Source of the DNA: Fallopia convolvulus
Lineage: Eukaryota; Streptophyta; Magnoliopsida; Caryophyllales; Polygonaceae
Assembly (NCBI GenBank): GCA_964016875.1
Contig: OZ024722.1
Location: 62,083,443-62,147,442 of the forward strand
DNA: 64,000 bases
Direction: 5' to 3'
In this document: positions 22,610-35,739 of the stretch, one piece after another
Layout: every line of letters begins with the position of its first letter
Position numbering within the stretch: the stretch's first letter is position 1
Notes under the pieces: model-generated
Database searches by the model: none
What the model was told of the DNA's origin: nothing
The model's input: only the letters and a program-made list of their open reading frames with translations
Program-made: the position numbers and the translations under genes

Positions 22610-25600
22610 TCAAGCCGGAATGGGACTTAGCCCAGATGAAAGTTGCAAAGTGGCAGCGTAGTCCCGAGCCCAAAGATCATAATGCACTATTTCTTCAAGC
22701 GAAGGCGATGTCACCAGCTCGTTCTGGTGCTTGTCACACGTCAGCTCAACGACCTTGAATATGTCGAGGTAGCTAATCCTAGAGAACATAGTATGATTCA
22801 TAATTACTAGCAGGACCCAATGATTGCAAATTTGTAACAAATTAAGAAGATAAAACATAGAAGTACATACTTTTCATCAATGAACATCTCAACTGCTTTC
22901 TCATTAGCAGCGCTAAGGACTCCAGTCATTGTCCCTCCGGAACGCCCTGCAGCATAAGCTAGATCCATAGAAGGATACTTAACGTTGTCTGGGGCTTTAA
23001 ATGTCAACGAGCCAAGCCTAAAACATGCACATTCGACAAAAAGGTATTACAAAATAGTTGAATGTAAATTTGCATCTTCAAAATGTGTTCATACTCACTT
23101 GCAAAGATCGAGACGTGGCCAGGTTATCTCAGAACAATATACTCGCTCGGGCCATGACATTGTGTAGAGGATTGGCAGGCGCATGTCGGGCCAACCCAGT
23201 TGTGCAAGAACAGACGAATCCTGCCAAACGTGTCCAATTTGGACAGGTTATATAGTAAGATATCTAGTGAGTGGAAATAGCTTATGTTGTTGAGATGAAA
23301 CCAACCTGAGTTTCAATCATTGAATGGATAATTGATTGGGGATGAATGACGATCTCAATATTATCATACTCGGCCCCAAACAAGTAATGGGCTTCAATAA
23401 CCTCTAGTCCCTGTGAGAAAACCCGTAATATTACTCTTCAATAATGAGATTAAACTCAGAAAGAGTCAAAATAAAGTTTAGATATTTGAATTAAAAGAGC
23501 CAAACCTTATTGAACAACGTAGCTGAGTCCACTGTAATCTTTTTCCCCATGTTCCAATTGGGATGCTTCAAGGCATCAGAGACTTTCGCTTCTTTTAATT
23601 TCTCAACAGGCCAATCCCTATGAATGTTATATAAGCAAAACTTATATCATGGTAGTATTACAAGACTAACAGATGAAATGATCTAAGCTAGTACTAATTC
23701 TCTTTCTCTTAGCATTTCGCAAATTTGAAAACGGCTCAAGTAACAGAAATAGAGATCATAATACAAGATTATGAAATATGATGAGTTCCAATCTCAGTTG
23801 ACAACTTGCAGGCTGTCCAAACGTATTGCGCAATGAAAATGATGGAATTGTACAATAGTTGTACATTATATGAAGTGGTAAAATTTATCAAGAAAATTCA
23901 TACTTGACTAAACCAACTCACGGAAATTAAAAAAAATATATAGATTGTAATATTTCACATCTGACAGTGAAATTGCAAACCTGAAAGCCCCACCAGATGC
24001 AGTAAGAATGATACGACGCAATGCCCCCTCTGGCAACCCTTGAATACACTGGAGAAAGAAGAGGGAAGGGAAAAGAAAGGATTAGACACTGAACACCAAA
24101 ATTGAAGTTTATCATACAAGCTTTGAAACAATTTTTTTTTAATCTTGCCTGAAATATAGCAGAATGTTCAGAATCAGCTGGGAGAATTTTGACTTTATGC
24201 TTGTGGGCAAGTGGAAGAACAAAAGGACCACCAGCAATCAGGGTTTCCTTATTGGCCAATGCTATGTCGATTCCTGCTTCAATTGCAGCTACCGTTGGCT
24301 GTGGATATGACAAATGTCAAAAAAATGGCTAAACATAATGTGTGACAAAAAAAGGCTAGTGGAGTTACCTTGAGCCCAGCACAGCCAACTATTCCTGTGA
24401 CAACAGTTACAGCATCCGGGTGGCGAGCAACCTTAATAATGAAAATAGAAGATTCTATAGAGAGGAATCAATTAAATAACAAGAGAAATGCAAGTGGGGT
24501 GAGTTACCTCAACAACACCCTCTTCTCCAGGAATGATTTCAGGCTTGTAATCACAATCAGAGAGAGCTTCCTTGAGTTCTGAAATCAAGGATTCATTTCT
24601 AACAGCGACTAGCTGTGGTCTGAATGTTTTAACCTGAAAATTAGCAGTAATACTACATAAGTTCATATTTTGACGAGATCGTCATTTAAGAGTCACACAA
24701 GATGCATATTACATGAGCCTAGGAGAGATGAATGATTTGCATTAAAGGAATTTTATAGATCATTGATAAAAACAAATGAATCATCAATTATTAAATTCCA
24801 TCACCTTTTTTAAGTAATTTGCAATGCAAATAATATCAAGAAGTTGTAACACGCACCCTTCATTTAAAAAAATATTTTCGGCGTATATTAATTCTTCAAA
24901 AAGATTAAAAAAGAGAGAGCTTTGTTGGACACGTTTTGTTGGGAAAAACTCTCTTTCCTGAAATCAATGAACTATTTAATCCTAAGAGTAAATTAGAAGC
25001 TATTGACTTCAGTAGTATCTCTCCAAAATACTAGTCAAGAGACAAATGACTTCAATGATGCTTAGAAATGAAGTTAGGATGTACAAAAATGTTTATTAAA
25101 GTAAAACACAGTCCTTTTAATAAATTATTCATCACCTGCTCAGCAAGAAGAGCAACATTTGAACCAGCAGCAAGTGCTACAACTCTGAACTTATCTGGAT
25201 TCTCCGCAACAATGTCTAGAGTCTGAAAAGACCAAAACATTGATCAGAAACATTCATACATAAAGCCAAATGTCACAGAACTTAGTATTTGTCTAGCCAT
25301 TGAGAATTATCACTTGGCTATAAGTACAATGTACTTGGATAGCATATTCACATAGCAATTATAAAACTTATCAAATTTCGCCTTACATGACATAATCAAG
25401 TTAAAGATTTATTGTATCAAATTGACTTCATTATACAGAGATGACTTACTTGAGTTCCAATAGAACCAGTTGATCCAACAATAGATATAGGCTTAGGACC
25501 GTCCCATGTCCTACGCCCTGGCTCAACAACAGCCGTTCCTGGCCACGCTGGCGGTGGCTGCTGAACGGAACACTGAATACCCTTAACAGATCTCTGAGCA

Positions 25601-26266
25601 TAATCTTTTCTTCTTGATGAAAACCCACCTTCAAGACACAGATAAAAAAAAAGACTGAAATTTTAGTTTATGGGGGTCTGACCTAACAAAGCTAGGAAAT
25701 AGGAATGCATAATCACACAATAAGTTCATTCAAGGGAAAATCCACATAGCACTCAGGCTAATTACAGTTAATTGATGAAGATTGAGAGCATAAGAGTAGC
25801 AATTTGAAATATGCAGCTATTCTAATTAGAGGGCTAGGTGTTTGAGCAACACATCAATAATAATCATATATTGACCTTGTCAAAGAGCAAATCAGTTTGT
25901 CATAATTGAAAAGTCTATATCCATAGCTATTAGAAATAGATTAGAAAGTAGAGTCACAAGTGAGGCACAAAAGCAAGAAGCAGTTTACAGTTTTAACTAC
26001 TATATACACCAAATTAGCAGGTCCAAGATCAAGCCTACCAAAGATAAGAGTGTCAATTTACAATCAAAATCAACTTACAACCCTTTTCAAGCATCAATTC
26101 CGGACTAAAAACCCAGAACCCAGAATTGAAATTCAACATTCAGCAACACAAAATCATGAAGAAGAGAAAAAGAGATACCTTTGAGTTTAGGGCGGAAAGA
26201 TAACTTGGAAGAATCGAAAAAGGTGATGGATTTGAGTTCAGCGGGAGAGAGAAAGCTCAGAGCCAT
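22610..26266 (-). CDS. DXR: 1-deoxy-D-xylulose 5-phosphate reductoisomerase, plastid
   Basis: Second enzyme of the plastid MEP pathway: NADPH-dependent conversion of DXP to 2-C-methyl-erythritol 4-phosphate. Twelve exons (minus): 26179-26266, 25450-25628, 25136-25222, 24508-24633, 24369-24431, 24149-24298, 23981-24048, 23506-23617, 23306-23410, 23099-23220, 22871-23017, 22610-22778. They give 471 residues in one frame. The start MALSFLSPAELKSITF is a plastid transit peptide. The conserved cleavage region CSVQQPPPAWPG follows, then the NADPH loop ISIVGSTGSIGTQ (about residues 77-89), ANKETLIAGG, PADSEHSAIFQ, LTASGGAFR, HPNWNMGKKITVDSATLFNK and GTMTGVLSAANEKAVEMF. Length and order are normal and the gene looks functional. 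Intron 6 has a GC donor (CAG|GCAAGA); all others are GT-AG. Transcription is away from PEX14, which lies upstream on the same strand. Confidence 0.96.
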
Positions 26267-27692
26267 TGAATCTCTATGGTGACTGATACCCAAAATTGAC
26301 AAGAAGAAGAAGAAAGCAAGGTAGTGATTTGCCCACAAAAGAGACGAGGAAAAATAAAAAATTGAACTAAAATTAAGTGTGAATGAGTGCTGGTTCTCTA
26401 CCAAATTGAAGGGTGGGGAGATTGCATTTGCCTCCCTCCACTCAGAGGGGGAGAGATAAAGAATGAGAGAAAGAGACACGGAGGATAAATCATACGTGTC
26501 AAGATCATTTCATCACTTATAATAGTATGTTATTCTGTTATTGAAAGTGGATGAAAGAAAATCCTGCATATTATGGTCTCATAAATCATAATATTGATAA
26601 TATTCGAGGATATTCCAAATAATTCGAGGAAATAATTGATGATTAATTACTTTGATTCATTCACTAAGCAAAATGGTAAAAACAAAATATTATACCAGAA
26701 ACAGTGACAAAAATTGGAGTATTTTTTCTTAGAAAAAATTAGTGACCCCCAATTAATGATTTTCTGGATTAGGCAATTTGATGAAATTAATGTTGGTACT
26801 ATGAATACACAAATTAGGTCTAGTAATAGTTCATTATGGGCATTTAACCCAATTCTGTTCCACTCATGTTTGGACCATTTAGCGTTACAGTCTGATTTCC
26901 ACTGTAGAATTCAAAATCAACCAACTCTTTGTTTAGCAATATTCAAAAAATAATAGTGTTATTATTCTAATATTAATTAGAAGATTGTTTAGAGACATCA
27001 AGAACTAATTTACTACTTTACAGATTGTAGTCGTAATCATGTATTTATATTCGTTACTTTCTATCAATAATATACACTCATCCTTGCCAAATTATCTCTC
27101 TCCATACCGTTTTCTGTAGCTATCGTAATTAGACTTTTGGTTCATGGGAACAAACTAAAGAACAGTGTTCATAGCTCATACAACTATCGAACTTAGTAAG
27201 TGTGGCACGAGGTAATATTGACAAACTTTCAATCTGCAAACTCAGACCCAAGTCACAAACTTGAACCATAAGTTTATATCTAGAACTACAAGATTTTGGG
27301 ATATTGACAACTTTATCATATCATATGTATGTTCAATGTCATAAGTTTTGACAATTGCTCAATTCAACCTAACATGTACTTGTACATATGTATAAGCCCA
27401 TTCATATATTCAAAGTACATGTTATAGACTTGTAGGAGCAAAGTCCAATTTTAAAAATTAAAAAAATCCAATTTATAACACTTCGTCTGGAGACCACTTA
27501 TTAATGACACAAAAAAGGTACAAAGAACCAAGCAACATCATACCATACCCATACATTCGACAAGTACTAGGTACTTTTAATTTCATTTTCAATTTTTTTT
27601 ACTATGGTCCAATGAGTTGCCCCTTTATTGCAAGCATTTCTTCAGCACACATTCATATCTAATTGAATACAACCCAGACTATATTGCCTTCT
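26267..27692. other. intergenic: DXR promoter side and PEX14 3' side
   Basis: No gene supported. The first 200 bp upstream of DXR are C/T-rich on the minus strand (leader-like). The remainder is AT-rich. Confidence 0.5.
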
Positions 27693-30600
27693 CTAGCTAG
27701 AAACTTGCTCCTCTTGTATTTCACTTGAAGGAACCATCTCCACTCCTCCTCCATTAACCTCTGGTTCTCCTCCTGATTCAGCTACCTTGGTAATCTTGTG
27801 CAACTCATCAATCTCACTACCATTTGAGCTCGTCGAGTCGAGACTTCCTTCCTTCGGCGCCTTTGATTTTGGCTGTCTAATGGCTATGGCTGCTTCCGGC
27901 ATCGCAACAGGTGGCGGCTGTGGTGGGACCCACTTGCGCTGAGGTGGCTGGACAATGGGGGCCGTGTCGCCGTTGGATCTCACGCTTTGATTACCGTCTT
28001 CATTGTCAATCTCTGTGATTTTCACATTCTTTTGCTGCCAATCGTTAGTCAACTGATAGGGAAAGCTGTTGTCTTGAGAGCCAAAGCTGGTTGTCCTTGC
28101 AGGCTGAACTGTCTCCCATGGCTAAGCAAAGGAAGAAATTTATAAAGAGAACAAATGCAAAGGAAAAAGTAGATTTCTTAGTTTCAACTTGGATTTAGCA
28201 CACAGACCTTAGCTCTTGGAACCAAATTTGGATTTGAGATGGGTTGATTAGGATTTGGAGGGGCGTCATTTATGTCCTGTAAACATGAACCGGGTTGGAA
28301 TCCATATTTCAATTCATTAACCGCAACAATAAAATTAACCGTATTCAATCAGTTTTTTCAGAAGCACAAGCTTACTCTGACATTAGGTGGTTTTTCTCCT
28401 CTCTGAATCATGGACATGATCTGCATACAAGTTCAAAAATGAGTTCATTTTCAAGTTTATTGCACGTTGTTCTGAATGAGAACAAGATGAAGGGATGAGT
28501 ATAGACCTCCATGTAAGATGCTGGATGAGGAGGTTCTGAAGAGACAGTGGGAGATGAAGATCTAGCTGCAATGGAAATTTCAGACACATGATTTGTGAGT
28601 GGAAAGGATACAAAGCAAGCACATAAGGAGAAATTAAGGTTTTTCAAGCACTTTAATGCAACCTGGTCGGGAGTCATAATCAGTCCTGCCATTAGCTACC
28701 GGTTGCTGGAAAAACAAAACACAAAAGTGAATAGAGTTGATAAGAAGGCTAAGCAAAAACTTTGTAGTTGAAACTGGTAGCATCATTTCACATAATTCCG
28801 GGATCATTACCGCTGTTACATATTTACAATTAACTCACCTTCAAATGAGATGTAGAACCACTCAGATATTGTTGTTCGGCTTGATAGCCTCTTCCTGAGT
28901 TGTAATTTTGCCCTAATCATTGAACCCAAAAAAAGGATGAATAAATAACCACGTTCTGGTTAGCCCAGGCATGAGCAGATCAGAACAGCACAAGCCAACA
29001 GAATATAGAAGAGTTATTATTCCTAACATCATATGATTGAAAGGAAGTAATTATGAGGAAAATGCGGTCATGCGGATAGTTACAAAGGATCTTAAACAAG
29101 ACCCCGTCCTCATGAAAAAGGAATCACAGCAAAATGAATGATATTGTTCAAAAATATGGAGAATAATTTGATCACATACTGCTAGAGAAATTCCCCAATT
29201 ACCTTCTAGCTTCCACACAGCAGTTTTCATTGACTTAATCTCCTGAAGTTGGTCATCCAGCAGATTCATGAATTTCTCAAAGCGTTTATTCTCTAAAATG
29301 TTAAAAGGAACACCTTCAGTGACTTAAACCAATATTGAAAAAAGAAGAGTGAGAGAGAGCAGACATATTATGCCAGTGAATTTCCACAAGAGCTACCTTT
29401 TTTACACTTTCAATCGGGGAAAAAAGGTAAGAGAATAGAAATGCAAACTGAAAAGAAAGGGATTCACCTTCACTTTTCATAATCACCATCTCCTGGCTTG
29501 CCTTTGCTGCATCAGCAGCTGCTGCAGCAGCGGCTTTTGCAGCTGCTGCAGCTTCTTCAATCAAGCTTGGTCTTGATTCATTCTTCTTAACGTTGTCATC
29601 GTCGTCATCAGATACCGCTTTACGAATCCAAGACCTCAGCCTAGGGACAATAGTATTCTGCATAAGACACATTTCAGGGGAGAAAAATTAGCAGTCGCAA
29701 AACAGAACCACCATCTAAATAATTTCACATTAAAATGGACCATGGTTTTTTTTTCAAGGTACTGAGATGTCATATTTACCTTAAAGATAATGACCGTTCC
29801 AGCACCAGAAGCTGCAAGACACCCTACTGCAATAAATGCATGGTACCAATGAAATTGCCTACGGAAGCCAGACACAACTCCCGATGGTGCACCTCCAACC
29901 GGCTGTAATGCTTGTGGTGAGCCTTGCTGTTGAATGTTTGCAGATGTCCTTACATGCCCATCTACCACCAACAAGAAAAAGCAATGCACAAGGATCAAAG
30001 AAAGAGCTAGCATACCATATTTACAGAAAAAAAAAAACAGTTTCCATTTCACTTTTCATGTGCACAGCAGGGATATTTAGCTACTGTAACATAAGATTAC
30101 CTTGGCTTGTGGTTGGCTGTGTACTGGTAACACCAGGAGATGTGTCCTGTAATTCATTCAAATGTTTATATGTGGTTAAATGGAATGATAGTGAAGAAAA
30201 ACTCACTAAATTTGGTTTTCTCTCATCATTTTATTTATTTTTGTTGATTTACGGTTATATGTATGAGTTGCTTACAGGAACACGACGAAAGGCTTCATCT
30301 ATCTCTTCTTTGGTAAGGCCCTTTCTCTCTAGAAAATTTCTTCTGTGTATGACCGGAGATCCCTGTACTCTGGGATGAGAAAGAAACTTGACAGCATTCT
30401 GCACTTGATCCTCTCTTATAGGTTCAGAATTCACAAACACAGACTTTGCAGGAGTTTCTTTAGGGGGCTCAGCTGATACTTGCCCCTCACCACCTGTAGG
30501 AGCTTGGGGGAGCTCTGAAGCTGCAATATTATAAAATTGCCCATTAAAGCAAGATCATTGAGTTTTACTAATCTTCCCATACAAGCAAGATCGTTGCATT

Positions 30601-31255
30601 TAACTACATATGCCGCATAAAAAGAAAAAGGATACTGAAAAGAATCCAAATTTATCCATAAAACATTCCAAAAGCTAATTGAAAGTGTACCTACTACAGA
30701 GAAACAACAAACACTCAAGAAAATGCGTTTTTTCAAAATTAAACTTACCGGTTGGATATATAGACCAATCAACTTTACCAAAAAAAATATAGACCAATCA
30801 ATTGACATAAGAGTGAAATCTCAAGATGTTTAGAAGCAATCTTGATTTGAGGAAATCAATTGCAATCAATATATCCATGGCCAATTTGTGAAGTCCAAAA
30901 ACAAAAAATACAGATCGTGATTAGCAATTCAATACTACACCAACCACCAAATCAGAGGATAAGACCAATAAACGAAGTTCAAGTAGAGCTGGTTCTGCAA
31001 CAAGAACACAAAACTAGAAACCGGAGAATCGAATTCGAGATTATAGGGCTAACTATGAGATGAAGTTCATTCCACAAATCTTGCGGCCGAACAAAAGAAC
31101 TAGAACACTGAAATTGAATCGCAACTAAAAAAAACCTAAATATCAATCAAAGAGAGCTTGAATTGCGATAAACCTGGTATGCAAAGTAAATCAAATGAGG
31201 TACCTTGTGCTGGATTTACATCGCCTGAACCGGGAGGGCGCGACTCCGACGCCAT
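27693..31255 (-). CDS. PEX14: peroxisomal membrane protein PEX14
   Basis: Docking protein of the peroxisomal import machine; it binds the cargo receptor PEX5 and partners PEX13. Twelve exons (minus): 31204-31255, 30276-30520, 30101-30146, 29780-29961, 29468-29657, 29203-29292, 28839-28912, 28663-28705, 28507-28565, 28376-28420, 28208-28276, 27693-28121. They give 507 residues in one frame. The start is MASESRPPGSGDVNPAQ. The Pex14 N-terminal domain, about residues 48-100, reads REDQVQNAVKFLSHPRVQGS then FLERKGLTKEEIDEAFRRVP. A membrane segment HAFIAVGCLAASGAGTVIIF lies near residues 155-175. An acidic stretch and an Ala-rich coiled coil (EEAAAAAKAAAAAAADAAKA) follow, then RFEKFMNLLDDQLQEIKSMK and a Pro/Ser-rich tail. 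The domain order is that of plant PEX14. The first intron is 683 bp. Confidence 0.95.
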
Positions 31256-31411
31256 TAATCGCCTACCAACCCGAAAAATGGGCTGAAATCATATATAAAG
31301 ATAATCCCAAAAATCTCTCTTTTTTTCGATATTAAAAAAATCTGGAAGCCTCCAAAAAATAGTCATGCACACTATTTTGAGAAGAAACGCAAAATTAATC
31401 AGCTCAATACA

Positions 31412-31739
31412 TCAATAGACCCCTGTACTTACACTTTTTTTTCTATTGGATCCCTGTACTAAAAAATGTTCAAACAGACCCCTGTACTACCCCCAATTTT
31501 GCCTATTGAACACTTTCAATCTTATTCTCCTTCCAGTGTACATCACACGCATTATGTGTCATGTTATTTTGCCAAATAAGCCAAAATGGTCAAATACGTA
31601 CATGTTATTTTGCCTATTGAACACTTTCAAGTCTTCACGCGCCTTATGTAACATGTACGTATTTTGCCAAAATAACTAAAAATGGTCAAATACGTACATG
31701 TTATTTCGCCTTATGTATAAGTACAGGGGTCCAATAGAC
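31412..31739. mobile_element. MITE-like element with inverted repeats
   Basis: Left end TCAATAGACCCCTGTACTTA and right end, read on the minus strand, TCTATTGGACCCCTGTACTT are inverted repeats of about 20 bp. The interior holds a duplicated word (GCCTATTGAACACTTTCAA) and no ORF. Superfamily is not resolved and no clear target duplication was found. Confidence 0.55.
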
Positions 31740-32598
31740 TATGGCCTTGTCTAAACTAAAAATGTCATTTTTTTATTTTTTATTTTTTTGAAAAGATGAA
31801 TTCATAGTAGCAAATAAATTTGATAGTTCGAGAGGCAGTGAAAACTACATTCATGAAATGGCTAGGCGTGTCAATAAAAGAGCCATACAAAAGACACCCG
31901 AAATGATTACGGATGGTACAAATCCAAAGGTGTGCGAAATGGATTGCTACTTTTAAAGAGATACTGTAAAAAATCTTCAGATCACCAAGTGGCCCGACTG
32001 AATATAACTCGATTCGAAACCAAACACAACTCGTTAAAAAATTATATTACCCAAATTAAGTACGAGCCAACTAAAAATGTCGCATCGATTCTATTTTTTT
32101 TTTTATCAAGTAAGACTTAGGATATCCCAAGTACTACTTGGACTAGCCTAGAGCACCCATGAACGAGTGAGAACTGTAAACAGTTTTAGAGAAATAACAA
32201 TATGACTTCGTCGTCGGTGGGTTTTAAAGCGGAGACTTCGAAGTTCTTCCCCCAAGGACCAGCCGCTTGGACTGGGCGCCCCCACATCAATTCTATAATA
32301 ATTCTGGACTCTTCAAATTTGGGATAAAGATTTAATAAAAAAAATTGGAATAAAGATGATTAAAAGAAAGGAAAAAACTAATTTAGGTGGTCACAGACTC
32401 ACAGCTGTAAGCTGACATCAATTTGTATTTATGTAACATGCTGCTGCTGTTTGTATTCAGATAAATTGTAGGTTGGTCTACATCGGCACGCAAGTCAGTC
32501 TCATGCGTTACATAGATATTGTGTAGTACTATAATAATAATATGTTCATTATTCACTAATCATTATTAGTATTTTAATTTCTTAAAGTACAAAAAATA
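31740..32598. other. intergenic
   Basis: AT-rich spacer with no supported gene. Confidence 0.5.

Positions 32599-32678
<80 letters not shown>
32599..32678 (-). tRNA. tRNA-Leu (anticodon TAG)
   Basis: On the minus strand the sequence starts GACAGTTTGGCCGAGTGGTC and ends GGTTCAAATCCCACAGCTGTC plus A. The acceptor stem pairs over 7 bp (one G-T). The anticodon arm CCAGA-TTTAGGC-TCTGG gives TAG. A variable arm of class II size (TCCGAAAGGGC region) and a perfect T-arm are present. There is no intron. A T-rich run follows (minus strand ATATTTTTTG), a likely Pol III terminator. Confidence 0.95.
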
Positions 32679-32679
<1 letters not shown>

Positions 32680-33111
32680 GATGTGTTACATCTTGGATTA
32701 GAAACTCCATAAAACAGAAAATGGAGCTTTGGTAGGCTATGAACATTCAAACCAAACACAATTAAAAGGCAATTGATGGCTTGATGCTGTGTAGCAAAGC
32801 ACACAAAACGATCAAATTCTGTCTTATGGATTGATTGTTGTTCACGGGTGCAGCGAATCGAGAAACCGAAATTAATCTAATCACCATTATCCAAATATGG
32901 TTAGAAAACGCCATAACTTCTGACCAAATGACATTAAACAAGATTCAAGAAACACAACTACAAAAAACCAAGTGCAAGAGTCCATCCTACAAACAATCCA
33001 CACCAGTGCTAGTTGATCACAAACTCACCCTTTCAAAAGAAAGGGAACACTAATCAGTTAAATTCTCATCTATTTGCCTGTACAAACTCTCCAACTCGAT
33101 TCTTTTGCAGG
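32679..33111. other. spacer, includes the CASP-like gene 3' UTR
   Basis: No separate gene supported. Confidence 0.4.
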
Positions 33112-34353
33112 TCAATTCAAGTGGTCGCGGTTGCAGAGATTGTGACCCGAAATGACCGAGCTGATAGCGAAGCCAATGAAGGCTAGGAACGACATACTCG
33201 CTGATATACTAGCCATCTCGGTGAACTCGTCTTTTCCCCAATTCGACTGCCAATTGTCGACTCTTGTAGCCGCTGCAGAGGACGCTGATATCAGAAGATA
33301 CGCCAGTATCTGCAAAATCATTCATACACATTCAATTGATCAATTTTTTTCAAATCTTAGAATGATCAGTCCTGGAACTTTAACTTGCCTGATCAATTAG
33401 GAAATCAAACTGATAATGGAGGTGGTGCTTGATGAACTGCTTCCCAGATAACATATTGTAGCTCAGATTGAATGCTTGAAATGCTGCATATGCAAATGCT
33501 ATGACATTTACTGACAAACAATACCTGCAACAATGCAGCCATGGATGTCATTCTACCAAGCAAGAGTCTAATCATACATGATAGAAGCAGAAATTGCAAT
33601 GGAGTTTCTCATCATCATATTGCAAAATGCAATGCCGTTTAAACGATTCGATTGAAGAAGCAGAAATTGAAATTCCCAAACAAAAAGGGAAAAAACTAGG
33701 GAAAAATTCGAACAAGGATCACTTTACCTGTACTCCTTGTATCGGTAGAATGAATCGCCACTCCATCCCTGAGTGTTATCAGCCGCCATGACCGCGAACG
33801 AGACAAGCGAAAGCACAAATTCGTAAACCCTAAACCCTAACGCCGCCTTCATCACCAATTCCTTCTTTCTCGACCTGCTCACGATCTCCTCCACCACTCC
33901 TCCTTCTTTCTCCTCCTTCTTCTTCCACTTCCTGAACCCGAGCACTCCCCCAGCCGCCTCTCCGACCACCAGCGCGGACGATGAGGTTTTTTCGGTCACG
34001 ATGCGGCCGAGACTGAGCACGAGCGAGGAGTTCGTCGTCGTCACGGCGTGGTTGTTTTCCGGTGTGTTCGAGTCCGTTGGAGGAGTCACAGGGAGCGGCG
34101 ACTGCAAAGGCGAGTAGTACGTCTCGACGGCGACTACGGCGTTTCCGATTCCGCTTCCGCCGCCCCTGGAGGAAGGCGAGCTCGGCTTCTCCGGTGCTCC
34201 GGATCGGAGGGTAGAGCCAGGTGAGTCGTCCGTCGGCATTCGAGTCTGCGGCGGAGAGTCCGGCCAAATTAGCTCCTTCAGGTGTGTCGGAGCGGTCGAT
34301 TGTTGCGGTGGCATGACGGTGGCTGTCTTGGCTCGGCGCATCTGTGGTTGCAT
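33112..34353 (-). CDS. CASP-like membrane protein (CASPL4A type)
   Basis: Four-helix plasma-membrane protein related to the Casparian strip scaffold proteins; the family acts as membrane scaffolds. Three exons (minus): 33728-34353, 33389-33524, 33112-33309, for 319 residues in frame. A long Pro/Ser-rich cytosolic N-terminus includes ETYYSPLQSPLPVTPP. Four helices follow: GFRVYEFVLSLVSFAVMAAD with the conserved Arg, CLSVNVIAFAYAAFQAF, FLIDQILAYLLISASSAAAT with the conserved Asp, and MSFLAFIGFAISSVISG. The long N-terminus points to subgroup 4A. Intron 2 uses a GC donor (CAG|GCAAGT). I chose ATG 34353; an in-frame ATG at 34431 would add 26 residues. The frame upstream of that starts with GTG. 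Confidence 0.88.
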
Positions 34354-34616
34354 CTGAAAGAGTGAGAGTGAGAGCCCGCAGGAAACTGGAAAAGTGGGAG
34401 CTTTTTTGTGAAGGATTGAAAGGTCAATCATGGCGGACTTGTGGGCCCACGTTGTGTAGCTACTTTCCGCGCGGCAAGATTCTGTTTTTCGACAGTGCAC
34501 AACTTTTTTGGGTTGGAAAATTTGAAATGATGTAATAAAAATAAAATAAGTGAAAATAGTACGGATTCTGTTTTACTTAAGTGTTTTTATAAATTACGGA
34601 GTATGGTTTAAAAAAA

Positions 34617-35730
34617 GAGTCTTTTGTCGGAAACCACCCGTATGATACACCATATTAGAGATAACCACCCGGACAATAACAAATTACTGCAAACCACCCT
34701 TATAGTGAATTCCGTTATAAATTAACCACCCGACTCGATAATTCCGTTACAGATCTGTTTAAAAAATAAAATTACATATTTACCTTTTATTTTAAATTAT
34801 ATTATAATCTTAGTACTAAGAAAATTAATTATTAAAAAACAAAACTCCATCTTCAACCCAAATCTCATCTCTTACTCCAAATCCTTCATTTCCTATCTCT
34901 CCACTCTCCACACATCGATCAAATTTCAACCCAAATCTAACCTCTGCAACTCAAACCTCTCCACCAACCCAAATCTAACCTCTTCAATTTCATATAAAAG
35001 CCTAATTATAAGCCTACATAAGGGAAGTAGTTGCAAGAGGGCGGCAACCATGGCGAGATCTTGCGCCACTGCATAATTGCTTCCACCGGCTTCCCCTTCT
35101 CACCAGCTTGCTCGGTCAGCCTTCAATCTTGCTCGGTCGGCCTCCAATCTTGCTCCTATATCGCGATTTTAAAGGGAAAATTGAGAAATCAAAATCGAAA
35201 AAGGAATTAGGGTTTGCTCGATTAGCATCAAATCTCGGTCCCATACTTGTCGAAGGAAGTCAGAGGGCCAGATTCAGAGGAAGTGGTGAGGATATCGGGC
35301 TTCTAGCAAAGGATGAAAATGGTCTTGGTGGGAGGATACATGTGGTAGAAGGAGAGATTGGAGTCGGCTCAAATCTCGCTAGTGGAATTGTCAATCTAGA
35401 TCTAGGGTTGTTATGGAGGAAATTTCAAAGTGGTGTTGGGGTCAAAACCTGAAGAGGGATTTTAAAGAGTGTGAGCGGACCCCAGATGGGTATTAATTAC
35501 ATTGGAAATTTTTTTAATCTTTTTATGAAATGAATATACATTAAAATATTATAATTTAGAAGGGTAAAATTGTATTTTCAATCTTTTAACGGGATTTGAA
35601 ACGGAAAAGTGAGGGTGGGTGGTAGTTGGCTAACGGAGATGTGTATATGGGTGGTTTCCGGTAAATTGATATTAGACGGGTGGTTAAACGCAATATGGCC
35701 TATCTTACGGATGGTTTCCGACAAAGACTC
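34617..35730. mobile_element. non-autonomous Mutator-like element (MULE)
   Basis: Long inverted repeats of about 85-90 bp, roughly three-quarters identical, begin GAGTCTTTTGTCGGAAACCA on the left and GAGTCTTTGTCGGAAACCAT on the right (minus). They are flanked by an exact 9-bp duplication TTAAAAAAA (34608-34616 and 35731-35739). Long TIRs with a 9-bp duplication define Mutator-like elements. There is no transposase. The interior has an open frame at 35108-35452 (no ATG) of unknown origin and a repeated CAACCCAAATCTAACCTCT segment. Confidence 0.85.
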
Positions 35731-35739
35731 TTAAAAAAA

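Noticed and set aside
32574..32804. 76-residue ORF on the minus strand
   Set aside because: It is a read-through of the tRNA-Leu gene (the familiar AEWSKAPDLGSGPKGRGF artefact).
33724..34500. Longer N-terminus of the CASP-like protein from 34500
   Set aside because: That start codon is GTG. ATGs at 34431 and 34353 are the real candidates.
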